DNA from: a bacterium UBP10_UBA1149
GTDB lineage: Bacteria > Desulfobacterota > Binatia > UBA1149
DNA length: 15,776 nucleotides
Reading direction: 5' to 3'
Assembly: GCA_002311335.1 (NCBI GenBank)
Contig: DBZX01000056.1
Coordinates: 15,821-31,596, forward strand
Below are positions 1 through 8,097 of this stretch, one piece after another (position 1 is the first letter of the stretch; the number at the start of each line of letters is the position of its first letter). The notes below the pieces were generated by a model. That model searched no databases and had not been told where the DNA came from. It saw only the letters and a program-made list of their open reading frames with translations. Made by a program: the position numbers and the translations under genes.

Positions 1-2513
1 CCCAGCCGCTGCAACTCCGAGTGAATGCGCCGCGCCAGCGTGGCCGGACCGTACACCACCCGTCCCCTGAGCAGGGCCTGCCGCTCCCACAGGTCGGCCT
101 CCTTGTCGTGGTAGTTTATAAAACGATCGAGGGAGGTCACCAGGGGCCCTCCCCGGCCCGACGGGCGCAGCCTGGTGTCAACCTCGAATACCCTGCCGTC
201 ACGGGTGGGCACCCGCAGCAGCGACACGATTTTCTGGGCCAGCCGGGTCGCCGCTGTGTGGGCGGTTTCGTCGAAGTCGTCGCCGCGTCCCTGGTAAACG
301 AAGATTATGTCGAGGTCCGAGCCGTAGCCCAGCTCGGCGGCGCCAAGTCGCCCCATGGCCAGCACTGCAAGCCGCACTCTGCCGCGGCCCGGGTCCTCGC
401 CCAGGCCCAGCAGCCTGCGGGCCTGGCGGGCGGCTTCGCAAAGACAGACCTCGGCCAGCGTGACCAGCTCGCGGGCTACCTGCCGGTCGTCGAGTTCGCC
501 GGCGAGGTCGTTGAAACCTACGCGCAGCAGTTCAGCCGACTTGAAGCGCCTGAGCGCGGCCAGCAGGTCTTCTTCCTCTTCCACCGCGTCGCAGGCGCGG
601 GCGAGATCGGCCTCCATGTCGCGACGCTCCCTGGTCGGAGCCCCGCGGTCGGACCTCACCAATGAATCGATGAGCTCGGGGTGACCGACCAGCAGGCTCG
701 ACAGCAAGGCGCTGCCGGCAAACAGGCGCACGAGGATGAGCATGGTGGCCGGTGATCCGCCGAGCAGGGCCAGGTAGCTGGTGTGCGCGCCGGTGCGCAG
801 GAGAAACTCCACCAGGTTGCCGAGCGCCCGGTCGGGGTCGCCGCTGCTGACAACGGCGTCGAGCAGCGCCGGTGCCATGGCTTCGATGGCCCTGCGCCGT
901 TGCGCGTTCATCGGGCCCAGGCCCCTTCCCCGGAACAGCCGTTGCAGAGACGATGCCGCGGCCGCGGCATCGCGCAGGCCCAGCTCCTCGAGTAGGGCGG
1001 CGGCCTCGTCGAGGCGCCCCGACGAAAGATCGTCGACCAGGGCAGGAAAGGAATCCGTAGATTCCACCGGTGAAGAATCGGTCCGCAACTCGAGGAACCG
1101 TACGAACGCCTCGCGCACCTGCGCGGTGTGACGTTGCCAGTCGACCTCGAAGGCGTCGGCCTCGTCTCCGCCCGCAGCCGGGTCGAGTAGGGGCCTGCCC
1201 CGGCGACCTGTCCCGTAGCCCAGTCGCCGGGCCAGCCAGGCGAGCTCCTCGCGACCGCTGGGCAGAGCCTGGGTCTGCCTGCGCTCGACCACCTGCAGCG
1301 CGTGCTCAACGTCGCGCAGAAAAACGTAAGCCTCGCGCAGCCTGCCGGTATCCTCGCTGGTCATGAAGCCGTGTTTCTCGAGTTCTACGAGCGCCGGCAG
1401 CGTGCCCCGGCAGCGCACCGAGTGTACGTGGCCGCCGTGAACGATCTGCATGAGCTGAACCACAAACTCCAGCTCGCGTATGCCCCCCCGGCCTATCTTG
1501 ACGTTCCTGGTCTCGCGCGGTAGCTCGGCCAGCTCGGCGTCTATGCGCTCCTTCATGCGCCTGAAATCTTCGATGGTCTGGTAGTCGAGGTGGCGACGAA
1601 AAACGAAGGGCTGTATCTCGCGGATAAACTCTTCGCCCAGTTCGAGTTGGCCACCCACCGGGCGGGCCTTGAGCATGACCCCGCGTTCCCAGGTGTCGCC
1701 CCAGCCTTCGTAGTAGGACAGGGCCGCCGACATCGAGTTGACCACCGGCCCCTGCAGCCCCTCTGGCCTGAGGTCGAGATCAACCCGAAACACGAAGCCC
1801 CCCGAATCGCCGCCGCCTATTACACGCGACAGGCCCGACACCAGCGAGGAAAAAAAACTACCGGCGTCGGGGCAACCCTCGGCCAGCGGCGCGCTCTCGT
1901 ATAGACAGACCAGGTCAACGTCTGAGCTGTAATTGAGCTCGGCCGCGCCCAGCTTGCCCATGCCGAGCACGACAAAGTCCAGCGGCCGGCCATCCGTGGT
2001 GAGCACGTCGCCCTGTTCGTGCACGAGTATACGGCGCAACCTGTCCACCGTTGTCTTGATCGAAAAATCGGCGAGCTCGGTCAGCCCCTGCGTGGTGTCC
2101 TCGAGCGTGGCGAGGCCGAGCAGGTCGCGGGCGCCGATGCGCAGCATCTCGAGCGCTGCGAGTTCGTGCAGGCGCTCGGAGAGCTGCTCTTCGTTGCGGG
2201 CCCGGCGGGCGCCGCTGAGCGAGGCCAGCCCGCGCTGTCCGGGATTAGGGTCGTGGTAGCGACGGGCGCAGTCGGGCCAGCTCTCGCCCATGCCCGCCAG
2301 GGTGCGGGCCATGGCAGGGCTGGCACCGAGGATGGCAAGCAGGTCGTCGAGCCCCGCAGCGGGCCAGCTGCTGAGCGCCTTGCGGCCGCCCGACTCGAGC
2401 AGCCTCTCGGTCGCCGCCAGCGCGCGGGCGGGCGACGGCGACCTTTCCAACGCCGATTCGAGAGCAGCCCTCCACCCCGCCCTACCCAGCCCCGACAGTG
2501 CGGAGGGTAACAC
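1..2513 (-). CDS. glnE: Bifunctional glutamine synthetase adenylyltransferase / adenylyl-removing enzyme, C-terminus cut off by window edge
   Basis: GlnE adds AMP to, or removes it from, glutamine synthetase in the cytoplasm, in response to PII protein and glutamine, and so sets nitrogen assimilation. I translated the minus strand by hand and found one open frame of 837 codons with no stop before base 1. Both nucleotidyltransferase cores are visible. The first (de-adenylylating) has MGKLGAAELNYSSDVDL with metal-binding D198 and D200, followed by the LRPEG motif. The second (adenylylating) has MGRLGAAELGYGSDLDI with D733 and D735, followed by VDTRLRPSG. Between them is the conserved KIGRGGIRELEF stretch. 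Compared with the usual ~945 residues, about 130-150 C-terminal residues are missing, only because the window ends. The GTG start at 2513 is chosen because GGAG lies just upstream and overlaps the HU stop codon. An earlier in-frame start is not excluded. The gene is last of the visible operon. Confidence 0.97.
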   Translation of the reverse strand, partial: MLPSALSGLGRAGWRAALESALERSPSPARALAATERLLESGGRKALSSWPAAGLDDLLAILGASPAMARTLAGMGESWPDCARRYHDPNPGQRGLASLSGARRARNEEQLSERLHELAALEMLRIGARDLLGLATLEDTTQGLTELADFSIKTTVDRLRRILVHEQGDVLTTDGRPLDFVVLGMGKLGAAELNYSSDVDLVCLYESAPLAEGCPDAGSFFSSLVSGLSRVIGGGDSGGFVFRVDLDLRPEGLQGPVVNSMSAALSYYEGWGDTWERGVMLKARPVGGQLELGEEFIREIQPFVFRRHLDYQTIEDFRRMKERIDAELAELPRETRNVKIGRGGIRELEFVVQLMQIVHGGHVHSVRCRGTLPALVELEKHGFMTSEDTGRLREAYVFLRDVEHALQVVERRQTQALPSGREELAWLARRLGYGTGRRGRPLLDPAAGGDEADAFEVDWQRHTAQVREAFVRFLELRTDSSPVESTDSFPALVDDLSSGRLDEAAALLEELGLRDAAAAASSLQRLFRGRGLGPMNAQRRRAIEAMAPALLDAVVSSGDPDRALGNLVEFLLRTGAHTSYLALLGGSPATMLILVRLFAGSALLSSLLVGHPELIDSLVRSDRGAPTRERRDMEADLARACDAVEEEEDLLAALRRFKSAELLRVGFNDLAGELDDRQVARELVTLAEVCLCEAARQARRLLGLGEDPGRGRVRLAVLAMGRLGAAELGYGSDLDIIFVYQGRGDDFDETAHTAATRLAQKIVSLLRVPTRDGRVFEVDTRLRPSGRGGPLVTSLDRFINYHDKEADLWERQALLRGRVVYGPATLARRIHSELQRL

Positions 2514-2520
2514 GATGCTC

Positions 2521-2790
2521 CTAGAGCCCTTTTTTCAGCCCGGGAGCGGCGCGAAAACCAACGGTCTTTCCTGCCTTGATGGTCAACTCTTCACCGGTAC
2601 GAGGGTTGCGTCCCCTGCGTGTCTTGCGGACCCGGACCGAGAAGGTGCCGAGCCCGGCCACGGACACGCGTTTTTCTTTTTTCAGGGCACGAGTGATCTC
2701 CCGTATGGTGGCGTCCACTGCCTCGGCAGCCGCCCGCCCCGACAAGCCCGTGCTCCTTGCCACCGATTTTACCATCTCCGCCTTGGTCAT
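2521..2790 (-). CDS. HU/IHF-family nucleoid DNA-binding protein
   Basis: This small histone-like protein should dimerise and bend DNA. Its 89 residues are the standard length for the HU/IHF family. The N-terminal helices (residues 3-39) are followed by the GLGTF turn (46-50) and the DNA-embracing arm with RNPRTGE (61-67). Pro63 in that arm is the usual intercalating proline, and the C-terminal FRAAPGLKKGL matches HU ends. HU and the IHF subunits are hard to separate by eye, so no symbol is given. The ATG overlaps the trmFO stop as ATGA. The best Shine-Dalgarno, AAGGAG at 2805-2810, sits 14 bases upstream, which is long, so translational coupling to trmFO seems likely. glnE starts just after its stop. 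HU genes are usually monocistronic and strongly expressed, so a place deep in a housekeeping operon is unusual. This copy may be one of several paralogues. Confidence 0.95.
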   Translation of the reverse strand: MTKAEMVKSVARSTGLSGRAAAEAVDATIREITRALKKEKRVSVAGLGTFSVRVRKTRRGRNPRTGEELTIKAGKTVGFRAAPGLKKGL

Positions 2791-4145
2791 GCCTGTTGCG
2801 CTCGCTCCTTGTGCCCGTCAGTGCCGCCGGGCCAGTTCTGCATCCACCGCCCGTGCTCTTCGAGAGCCCTACGGCCCATGGCCTGACGACGCTCGCGCTT
2901 GCGCAGCTTGCGACCCTCGAGCGGGGGCATGAGCCCGTAGTTGGCATTCATGGGTTGAAAATCGCGTCGGCCCTCGTCGGTGACGTAGGCAAGCAGCGAG
3001 CCCAGCGCCGTGCTGGGCGGTGGCAGCAGCGAGGCCTGGCCCAAAAGCGCGCGGGCCGCGTTGACTCCGCAGAGCAGGCCGGTGGCCGCCGACTCCACGT
3101 AGCCCTCCACCCCGGTCAGCTGTCCGGCTATGAACAGTCCCGGCCTGTTCTTTGCCTGCAGGTCGGTCGTGAGTACCCGCGGCGAGTCGAGAAAGGTGTT
3201 GCGGTGCAGGCTACCCATGCGCACGAACTCGGCGTTCTCCAATCCAGGGATGCCACGGAACACCCGGCGTTGTTCGGTCCAGGTCATGCGGGTCTGAAAA
3301 CCCACCATTCCCAGCAGCCGTCCCTCGCGGTCGTCCTGCCTGAGCTGCAGCACCGCGTGGGCCATGCCGCCGCCGTCGGGTAACTCCAGGCCTACGGGTT
3401 TCATCGGCCCGAACCTCAGCGATTCGCGTCCACGCCGCGCGATCTCTTCCACCGGCATGCAGCCTTCAAACCATACGCAGCGCTCAAAATCGCGGGCCTC
3501 CACGAACTCCGCCGAGAGGATCTCATCGACCAGTGTGTTGTAGTCGTCTTCGGTGAGCGGGCAGTTGACGTAGTCGTCGCCACCGCGGCCGTAGCGGGCG
3601 GCGCGAAAGGCAACGTCCATATCAACCGACTCGGCCGTGACTATGGGCGATATGGCGTCGTAGAAATAGAGGTGCTTGCTGCCCATCAGCTGTCCCAGGG
3701 CCGAGGCCAGCGACGGCGAGGTCAACGGCCCGGTAGCTACGATGACCACCGGCTCGTCGGGAATGGTGGTCAGCTCGCCGCGCTTCAGCGTTATGCCGGG
3801 CTCCTGCTCAACAGCCTCGTGCACGTAGCGCGAAAAACCGCGGCGGTCGACGGCCAACGCCGAACCGGCTGGCACCTGGTGAGCCTCGGCAGCGGCGATG
3901 ATGAGCGAGCCCATGCGCCGCATCTCTTCCTTGAGAACGCCCACGGCACTCGAAAGGCTGTTGTCCCTGAGCGAGTTGGAGCAGACGAGCTCGGCGAGAC
4001 CGTCGGTGGTATGTGCCTCGGTGCTGCGCAGCGGCCGCATTTCGAACAGGTCTACGGCCACGCCCTGCCTGGCCAACTGCCAGGCAGCCTCGCAACCGGC
4101 CAACCCTCCGCCGATGACGGTGACCCTTCCCGCCGTGCCCGACAC
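2787..4145 (-). CDS. trmFO: Methylenetetrahydrofolate-dependent tRNA (uracil-54-C5) methyltransferase TrmFO
   Basis: TrmFO makes ribothymidine at position 54 of the tRNA T-loop, using 5,10-methylenetetrahydrofolate as carbon donor and reduced FAD. The 452 residues fit the family (about 435-460). The N-terminus has the FAD-binding VIGGGLAGCEAA motif (residues 10-21) and the MRP strand end (36-38). Cys55 in ELVCSNSLR and Cys229 in FEGCMP correspond to the two functional cysteines of characterised TrmFO proteins. The RFGPMKPVGL stretch and the C-terminal AGQLTGVEGYVESAATGL block are typical. The start is GTG at 4145, only 5 bases after the topA stop, with GGAG at 4157-4160 inside the end of topA. 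The stop overlaps the HU start by 4 bases. The order dprA-topA-trmFO is widely conserved. The older name gid/gidA-like refers to the same family. Confidence 0.97.
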   Translation of the reverse strand: MSGTAGRVTVIGGGLAGCEAAWQLARQGVAVDLFEMRPLRSTEAHTTDGLAELVCSNSLRDNSLSSAVGVLKEEMRRMGSLIIAAAEAHQVPAGSALAVDRRGFSRYVHEAVEQEPGITLKRGELTTIPDEPVVIVATGPLTSPSLASALGQLMGSKHLYFYDAISPIVTAESVDMDVAFRAARYGRGGDDYVNCPLTEDDYNTLVDEILSAEFVEARDFERCVWFEGCMPVEEIARRGRESLRFGPMKPVGLELPDGGGMAHAVLQLRQDDREGRLLGMVGFQTRMTWTEQRRVFRGIPGLENAEFVRMGSLHRNTFLDSPRVLTTDLQAKNRPGLFIAGQLTGVEGYVESAATGLLCGVNAARALLGQASLLPPPSTALGSLLAYVTDEGRRDFQPMNANYGLMPPLEGRKLRKRERRQAMGRRALEEHGRWMQNWPGGTDGHKERAQQA

Positions 4146-4150
4146 TCGGC

Positions 4151-6889
4151 TCAGGACTCCGTGTTTCCGGGGTCCGTGTTGCCGGAATCAGACGTCGTGG
4201 TGTCGCGGACCGTCGCCTTGACCGTACTTTTGCCAGCCGAGGCCTTCTTCTTAGTAGCCTTCTTCCTGGTGGCCTTCTTCTTAGTAGCCTTCTTCTTCGC
4301 GGCTTTTTTCTTCTTTTTTCGCGCCGGTCCACTCGCGCGCCGGTCGAGAATGAGCTGCACCGCTCTCGCCTCGGTAATCTGCTTGGCGTCGCCGCTGTCG
4401 CGTGGCAGCGAGGCGTTGGTCTCACCGTCGGTCACGTAGGGGCCGAAGCGGCCCTCGAGCAACTTGATGGTGCCCCCTTCGAGCGCCTCAACGTTTTCAA
4501 ACACCTTCAGCGGCTCGGCAGCCTTGCGCCGCCCGCGACGCTTTGGCTGGCTGAGCAGGTGCAGTGCCCGCTCAAGGCTCAGCTTGAGAAGGTCGTCTCC
4601 GTCTTCGAGGCTGCGGGTGTCACTGCCCCTCTTGATGTAGGGGCCGTAACGGCCGTTGAAGCCGAGTATTTCGACGCCGTCGTTGTCGGCGCCCACCGTC
4701 CGGGGCAGGGCCAGCAACTGCAGCGCCTGCTCCAGGCTGAGCGTGGCGGGATCCATGCCCGGCAGCGGTGAAGCCCTCGGCGGCTTGTCGCCCTTTTCTT
4801 CCTGGTCACCCAGTTGCACGTAGGGGCCGAAGCGGCCCTCCATCATGTATATCCCTTTGCCGGTCTCCGGGTCCTCGCCCAGTTGCACGGGGCCGGCAGC
4901 GGCTTTCTCCAGCAACTCGTCGAGCCACTGCAGGGTGACTTCGTCGGGGCAGACGTCGTCGGGCAGCGAAGCCGTTTCTTCGCCCAGCTGCACGTAGGGG
5001 CCGTAACGACCGGCGCGGATTACGTACTCCCTGCCCTGCTCGTCGCTCCCCATCGAAATGGAGCACACCTTGCGGGGGTCGATGTCCTCGATCTTCTCGT
5101 CGAGCAGTGGTCGCAGACCCGGGTCGCCGTTACCGTAATAGAACTCGTGCAGGTAGGGGGTGGCCTCGCCCTCGCCCCTGGCTATGGAATCGAGACGGTC
5201 TTCCATGCCGGCGGTGAACGAAGGGTCGATGAGGTGCGAAAAATGCTCCTGCAGCAGCTGCACCACCGCGAAGGCCGTGAAGGTAGGCACCAGCGCCGTA
5301 CCTTTCTTAAAGGTGTACTCGCGCCGCTCGATGTTGGCTATCACGCTGGCGTAGGTACTGGGCCTGCCGATGCCCAACTCTTCCATGAGTTTGACCAGCG
5401 AGGCCTCGGTCAGGCGGGCCGGTGGCTGGGTGCTGTGCTCGTCGCCGTCGAGGCCTGCCAGCGCAAGACTGTCGCCCTCTTTCACCGACGGCAGCACCAC
5501 CTCGCGGTCGGAAAGGGCGGCCTCCGGGTCGTCGCTGCCCTCTACGTACACGCGCAGGAAGCCTGGAAAATCGACAACGTTGCCGTTGGCCTGGAACAAC
5601 AGCTCCTGGTCGTTCACGCGCGCGGACACCTTGACCACCATGCGGCGGCCGCGAGACTCGGTCATCTGGCAGGCCATGGTGCGCTTCCAGATCATCTCGT
5701 ACAGGCGCGCCTCGTCGTTGCCCAGTCTCGAGCGCAGCTCGTCCACCGGGGCAAAGGTGTCTCCCGACGGGCGTATCGCTTCATGGGCCTCCTGGGCGTT
5801 CTTGACCTTGTTGGCAAAGGTCCTCGGCTTGTCTGGCACGAAGTCCTTGCCGTAGAGCTTGCCTATGGTCGCCCGCGCGGCCTTTACCGCTCCGGGAGCC
5901 AGCGCCACCGAATCGGTTCGCATGTAAGTAATAAAGCCCAGTTCGTAGAGCCGCTGCGCCGCGCGCATGGTCCGCTTAGCGTCAAAACCGAGCTTGCGTC
6001 CGCCCTCCTGCTGCAGGGTAGAAGTCGTAAATGGCGGAGCCGGCGAACGCTTGAAGGGTTTCTCCTCGGTGCTCAGGACCGAGTAGGAGGCCGTGCCCGC
6101 AGCCGCACGAAGTTTTTCGGCCTCCTCGCCGCCCAGCAGGTAGACCTTGTCGCGCGAAATCCTGCCGGTGTCGGGATCAAAGTCCTTGCCGCCCGCAAGC
6201 CGGGTACCGTCGATCGATACCAGGCGCGCCGAGAACTCGCCGCCCTCGTCAGCCTTCAAGGAGGCGACGAGATCCCACCAGCTGGCCTCCTTGAAACGCA
6301 TGCGCGCGCGCTCGCGTTCCACTATCAAGCGTATGGCGACGCTCTGCACGCGACCGGCCGACAGCCGGGGCAGTATCTTGCGCCACAACACCGGCGACAA
6401 CTCGTAGCCCACCAGGCGGTCTATTATGCGCCGGGCCTCCTGGGCACGGACCAGGTTGTCGTCGAGCTCGCGGGTGTTGTCGAGGGCCGCGAGAATCGCG
6501 TCGCGGGTGATCTCGTGAAAGACCATGCGGCTGACCGGGACAGTGGGCTTGAGCACCTCGAGCAGGTGCCAGCTGATGGCCTCACCTTCGCGGTCTTCAT
6601 CAGTTGCGAGCAGCAGCCGGTCGCAGCCCTTGAGCTGACGCTTGAGCGCCGCGACGACCTTCTTCTTTTCGGGCGACACCAGGTACAGCGGCTCGAAGTC
6701 GTTTTCGACGTCCACGCCCAGCGTGGCCCACTTCTTTTCTTTCTTTACCGCGTCGGGGATGTCAGACGCGCTGGCGGGCAGATCACGCACGTGGCCGACG
6801 CTCGACTCTACGATGTAGTCCTTGCCGAGGAACTTCCCCAGGGTCTTCGCCTTGGTAGGCGACTCAACGATAACGAGGGTGCGAGCCAT
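4151..6889 (-). CDS. topA: DNA topoisomerase I (type IA) with four C-terminal repeats and a lysine-rich tail
   Basis: This enzyme relaxes negative supercoils by cutting and passing single strands. Numbering is from the ATG at 6889, giving 912 residues. The TOPRIM domain opens with MARTLVIVESPTKAKTL (Glu9) and has ATDEDREGEA with Asp97 and Asp99. SAGRVQS follows, and catalytic Tyr322 lies in FITYMRTDS. The IGRPSTYASVI motif is at about 507-517. Instead of the cysteine-rich zinc ribbons of enteric TopA, the C-terminal part carries four copies of a G-R-[FY]-G-P-Y module, starting near residues 627, 685, 746 and 813. A histone-H1-like tail follows at about 857-887, built of KKKAT-type pentapeptides, then a short acidic Ser/Thr end. 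The start at 6889 is preferred over an in-frame upstream ATG at 6976 because the family begins at MARTL and AGGGAAG lies 4 bases upstream. It is 61 bases after dprA. Confidence 0.98.
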   Translation of the reverse strand: MARTLVIVESPTKAKTLGKFLGKDYIVESSVGHVRDLPASASDIPDAVKKEKKWATLGVDVENDFEPLYLVSPEKKKVVAALKRQLKGCDRLLLATDEDREGEAISWHLLEVLKPTVPVSRMVFHEITRDAILAALDNTRELDDNLVRAQEARRIIDRLVGYELSPVLWRKILPRLSAGRVQSVAIRLIVERERARMRFKEASWWDLVASLKADEGGEFSARLVSIDGTRLAGGKDFDPDTGRISRDKVYLLGGEEAEKLRAAAGTASYSVLSTEEKPFKRSPAPPFTTSTLQQEGGRKLGFDAKRTMRAAQRLYELGFITYMRTDSVALAPGAVKAARATIGKLYGKDFVPDKPRTFANKVKNAQEAHEAIRPSGDTFAPVDELRSRLGNDEARLYEMIWKRTMACQMTESRGRRMVVKVSARVNDQELLFQANGNVVDFPGFLRVYVEGSDDPEAALSDREVVLPSVKEGDSLALAGLDGDEHSTQPPARLTEASLVKLMEELGIGRPSTYASVIANIERREYTFKKGTALVPTFTAFAVVQLLQEHFSHLIDPSFTAGMEDRLDSIARGEGEATPYLHEFYYGNGDPGLRPLLDEKIEDIDPRKVCSISMGSDEQGREYVIRAGRYGPYVQLGEETASLPDDVCPDEVTLQWLDELLEKAAAGPVQLGEDPETGKGIYMMEGRFGPYVQLGDQEEKGDKPPRASPLPGMDPATLSLEQALQLLALPRTVGADNDGVEILGFNGRYGPYIKRGSDTRSLEDGDDLLKLSLERALHLLSQPKRRGRRKAAEPLKVFENVEALEGGTIKLLEGRFGPYVTDGETNASLPRDSGDAKQITEARAVQLILDRRASGPARKKKKKAAKKKATKKKATRKKATKKKASAGKSTVKATVRDTTTSDSGNTDPGNTES
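4242..4316. repeat. 15-base tandem repeat encoding the TopA lysine-rich tail
   Basis: Five consecutive 15-base units run from 4242, each beginning gccttcttc or a variant on the plus strand. The units at 4242-4256 and 4272-4286 are identical. The fourth and fifth are diverged, the last becoming a pyrimidine tract. On the coding (minus) strand they give KKKAT, KKKAT, RKKAT and KKKAS-like pentapeptides plus a run of lysines. The unit length is a multiple of three, so gain or loss of a unit would keep the frame. It is a candidate site for slippage and length variation. Confidence 0.85.
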
Positions 6890-6950
6890 AATTCTTCCCT
6901 GTACCAAGCGGCCCGGGCCAGCGTCCGTGGGCAACATGCCATCATCGTCG

Positions 6951-8057
6951 TCACGCCACGCGGGCGTAGCTGCCACTGGACTGACGCTTGATCAGACCGA
7001 TAAGTTCAAGCGACGTTATCAACGCCAATATCGCCGCACGGTCAAGCCCGGTCCTTTTTACCACGTCGTCAATGTGCAGAGACCCGGACGCGAGCAGGTC
7101 GAGCAAACGTTGTTCTACGGGGCTGCATTTCGCTGTCTTCGCGCTGACTTCGAGCCCCCGGGCCTCGCTTGCCTGCAAGCCCAGCGCAGCCAGCAGGTCG
7201 GTAATTTCGAGCAAAGGTGTACAGCCATCGCGTATGAGCGCGTTGCTGCCGCGCGACACCCGCGAGTCGACCGGGCCGGGCACCGCCAGCAACTCCCGGC
7301 CCTGGGCCAGGGCCAGTTTTGCGCTTATCAGCGAGCCGCTGCCCTCGCCAGCCTCGATGACCACGGTCGCTGCCGACATGCCCGTCACTATCCGGTTGCG
7401 CCGGGGAAACTGCCACGCGGCCAGCTCGGTTCCCGGCGGAAACTCGCTCAGCACCGTCCCTTGCTCCAACAGTTGCCGGTACAGCCTGCTGCTCGACTCC
7501 GGGTAAGGCCGCTCGGGGCTGCAACCGAGCACGGCCACGCTCGCGCCGTTTTCGAGCGCACCGCGCTGCGCCTCGGAGTCGATACCCCGAGCCATGCCGC
7601 TCACCACCACCAGCCCGCAAGCCGACGCTTCGCGACCCAGGCGACGGGCCGTGCGCAGCCCGTAGTCGCTGGCCTTGCGCGCGCCCACCACGCTTACGGC
7701 CAGACGGTGGACAGAGGGGGTGGCGCCCCGGTAGTAGAGGACCAGTGGACCGTCTTCCACAGTGAGCAGGGCAGCGGGGTAAGCGGCGTCGCCCAGTCCG
7801 CAGACCTCGACCCGCTGCCGCCGCCAACCGTCGAGCCGGCGGCGCAGAGTTTCCCAGGCATTGAAGGCTCGCAAGCGACGCCGCCCACGCTCGTTGAAGC
7901 CCGCCAGCTCGAGCTCGGCATCGGAGGCTGCCCACAGCGCCCGCGCCGAGCCGAAATCGGCCACCAGGCGACGCCAGGGAACGCCCCAGGCTCCGCGCAT
8001 GTCGGAAAGAGCGACCAGGCACAACAGTTCGTCGTCGGGGGGAATACTCACCCCCAT
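6951..8057 (-). CDS. dprA: DNA-processing protein DprA (Smf family)
   Basis: DprA binds single-stranded DNA taken up during transformation and loads RecA on it. The family is also common in bacteria not known to be competent. The 368 residues contain the Rossmann-like core with VVGARKASDYG (123-133), SGMARGIDSEAQ (153-164), FPRRNRIVTG (217-226) and EAGEGSGSLISA (235-246), plus AVPGPVDSRVSRGSN, all hallmarks of the family. The N-terminal ~80 residues look like the SAM/helix-hairpin-helix-type domain. The C-terminal ~55 residues (from about 312) form a probable winged helix (DML1-like). The ATG at 8057 has AGG two bases upstream, and a GTG two codons in (8051) is an alternative. The gene follows the lipoprotein by 40 bases and precedes topA by 61. 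comM, another transformation gene, is about 1.3 kb away and divergent. Confidence 0.97.
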   Translation of the reverse strand: MGVSIPPDDELLCLVALSDMRGAWGVPWRRLVADFGSARALWAASDAELELAGFNERGRRRLRAFNAWETLRRRLDGWRRQRVEVCGLGDAAYPAALLTVEDGPLVLYYRGATPSVHRLAVSVVGARKASDYGLRTARRLGREASACGLVVVSGMARGIDSEAQRGALENGASVAVLGCSPERPYPESSSRLYRQLLEQGTVLSEFPPGTELAAWQFPRRNRIVTGMSAATVVIEAGEGSGSLISAKLALAQGRELLAVPGPVDSRVSRGSNALIRDGCTPLLEITDLLAALGLQASEARGLEVSAKTAKCSPVEQRLLDLLASGSLHIDDVVKRTGLDRAAILALITSLELIGLIKRQSSGSYARVA

Positions 8058-8097
8058 TGCCTACTATCGAGCGACCCCGGTCTGCAATGCCTTGGAG

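Noticed and set aside
2521..2535. T-run after HU as a transcription terminator
   Set aside because: On the coding strand the run is A-rich and has no stem before it. glnE follows immediately.
6890..6976. 29-residue N-terminal extension of TopA from ATG 6976
   Set aside because: It would overlap the dprA end by 26 bases. The family begins at MARTLVIVESP, and a good ribosome site precedes 6889.
4814..6991. 725-codon open frame on the plus strand, antisense to topA
   Set aside because: It lies fully opposite conserved TopA motifs. Long antisense open frames are expected in GC-rich genes, and the translation shows no recognisable domain.
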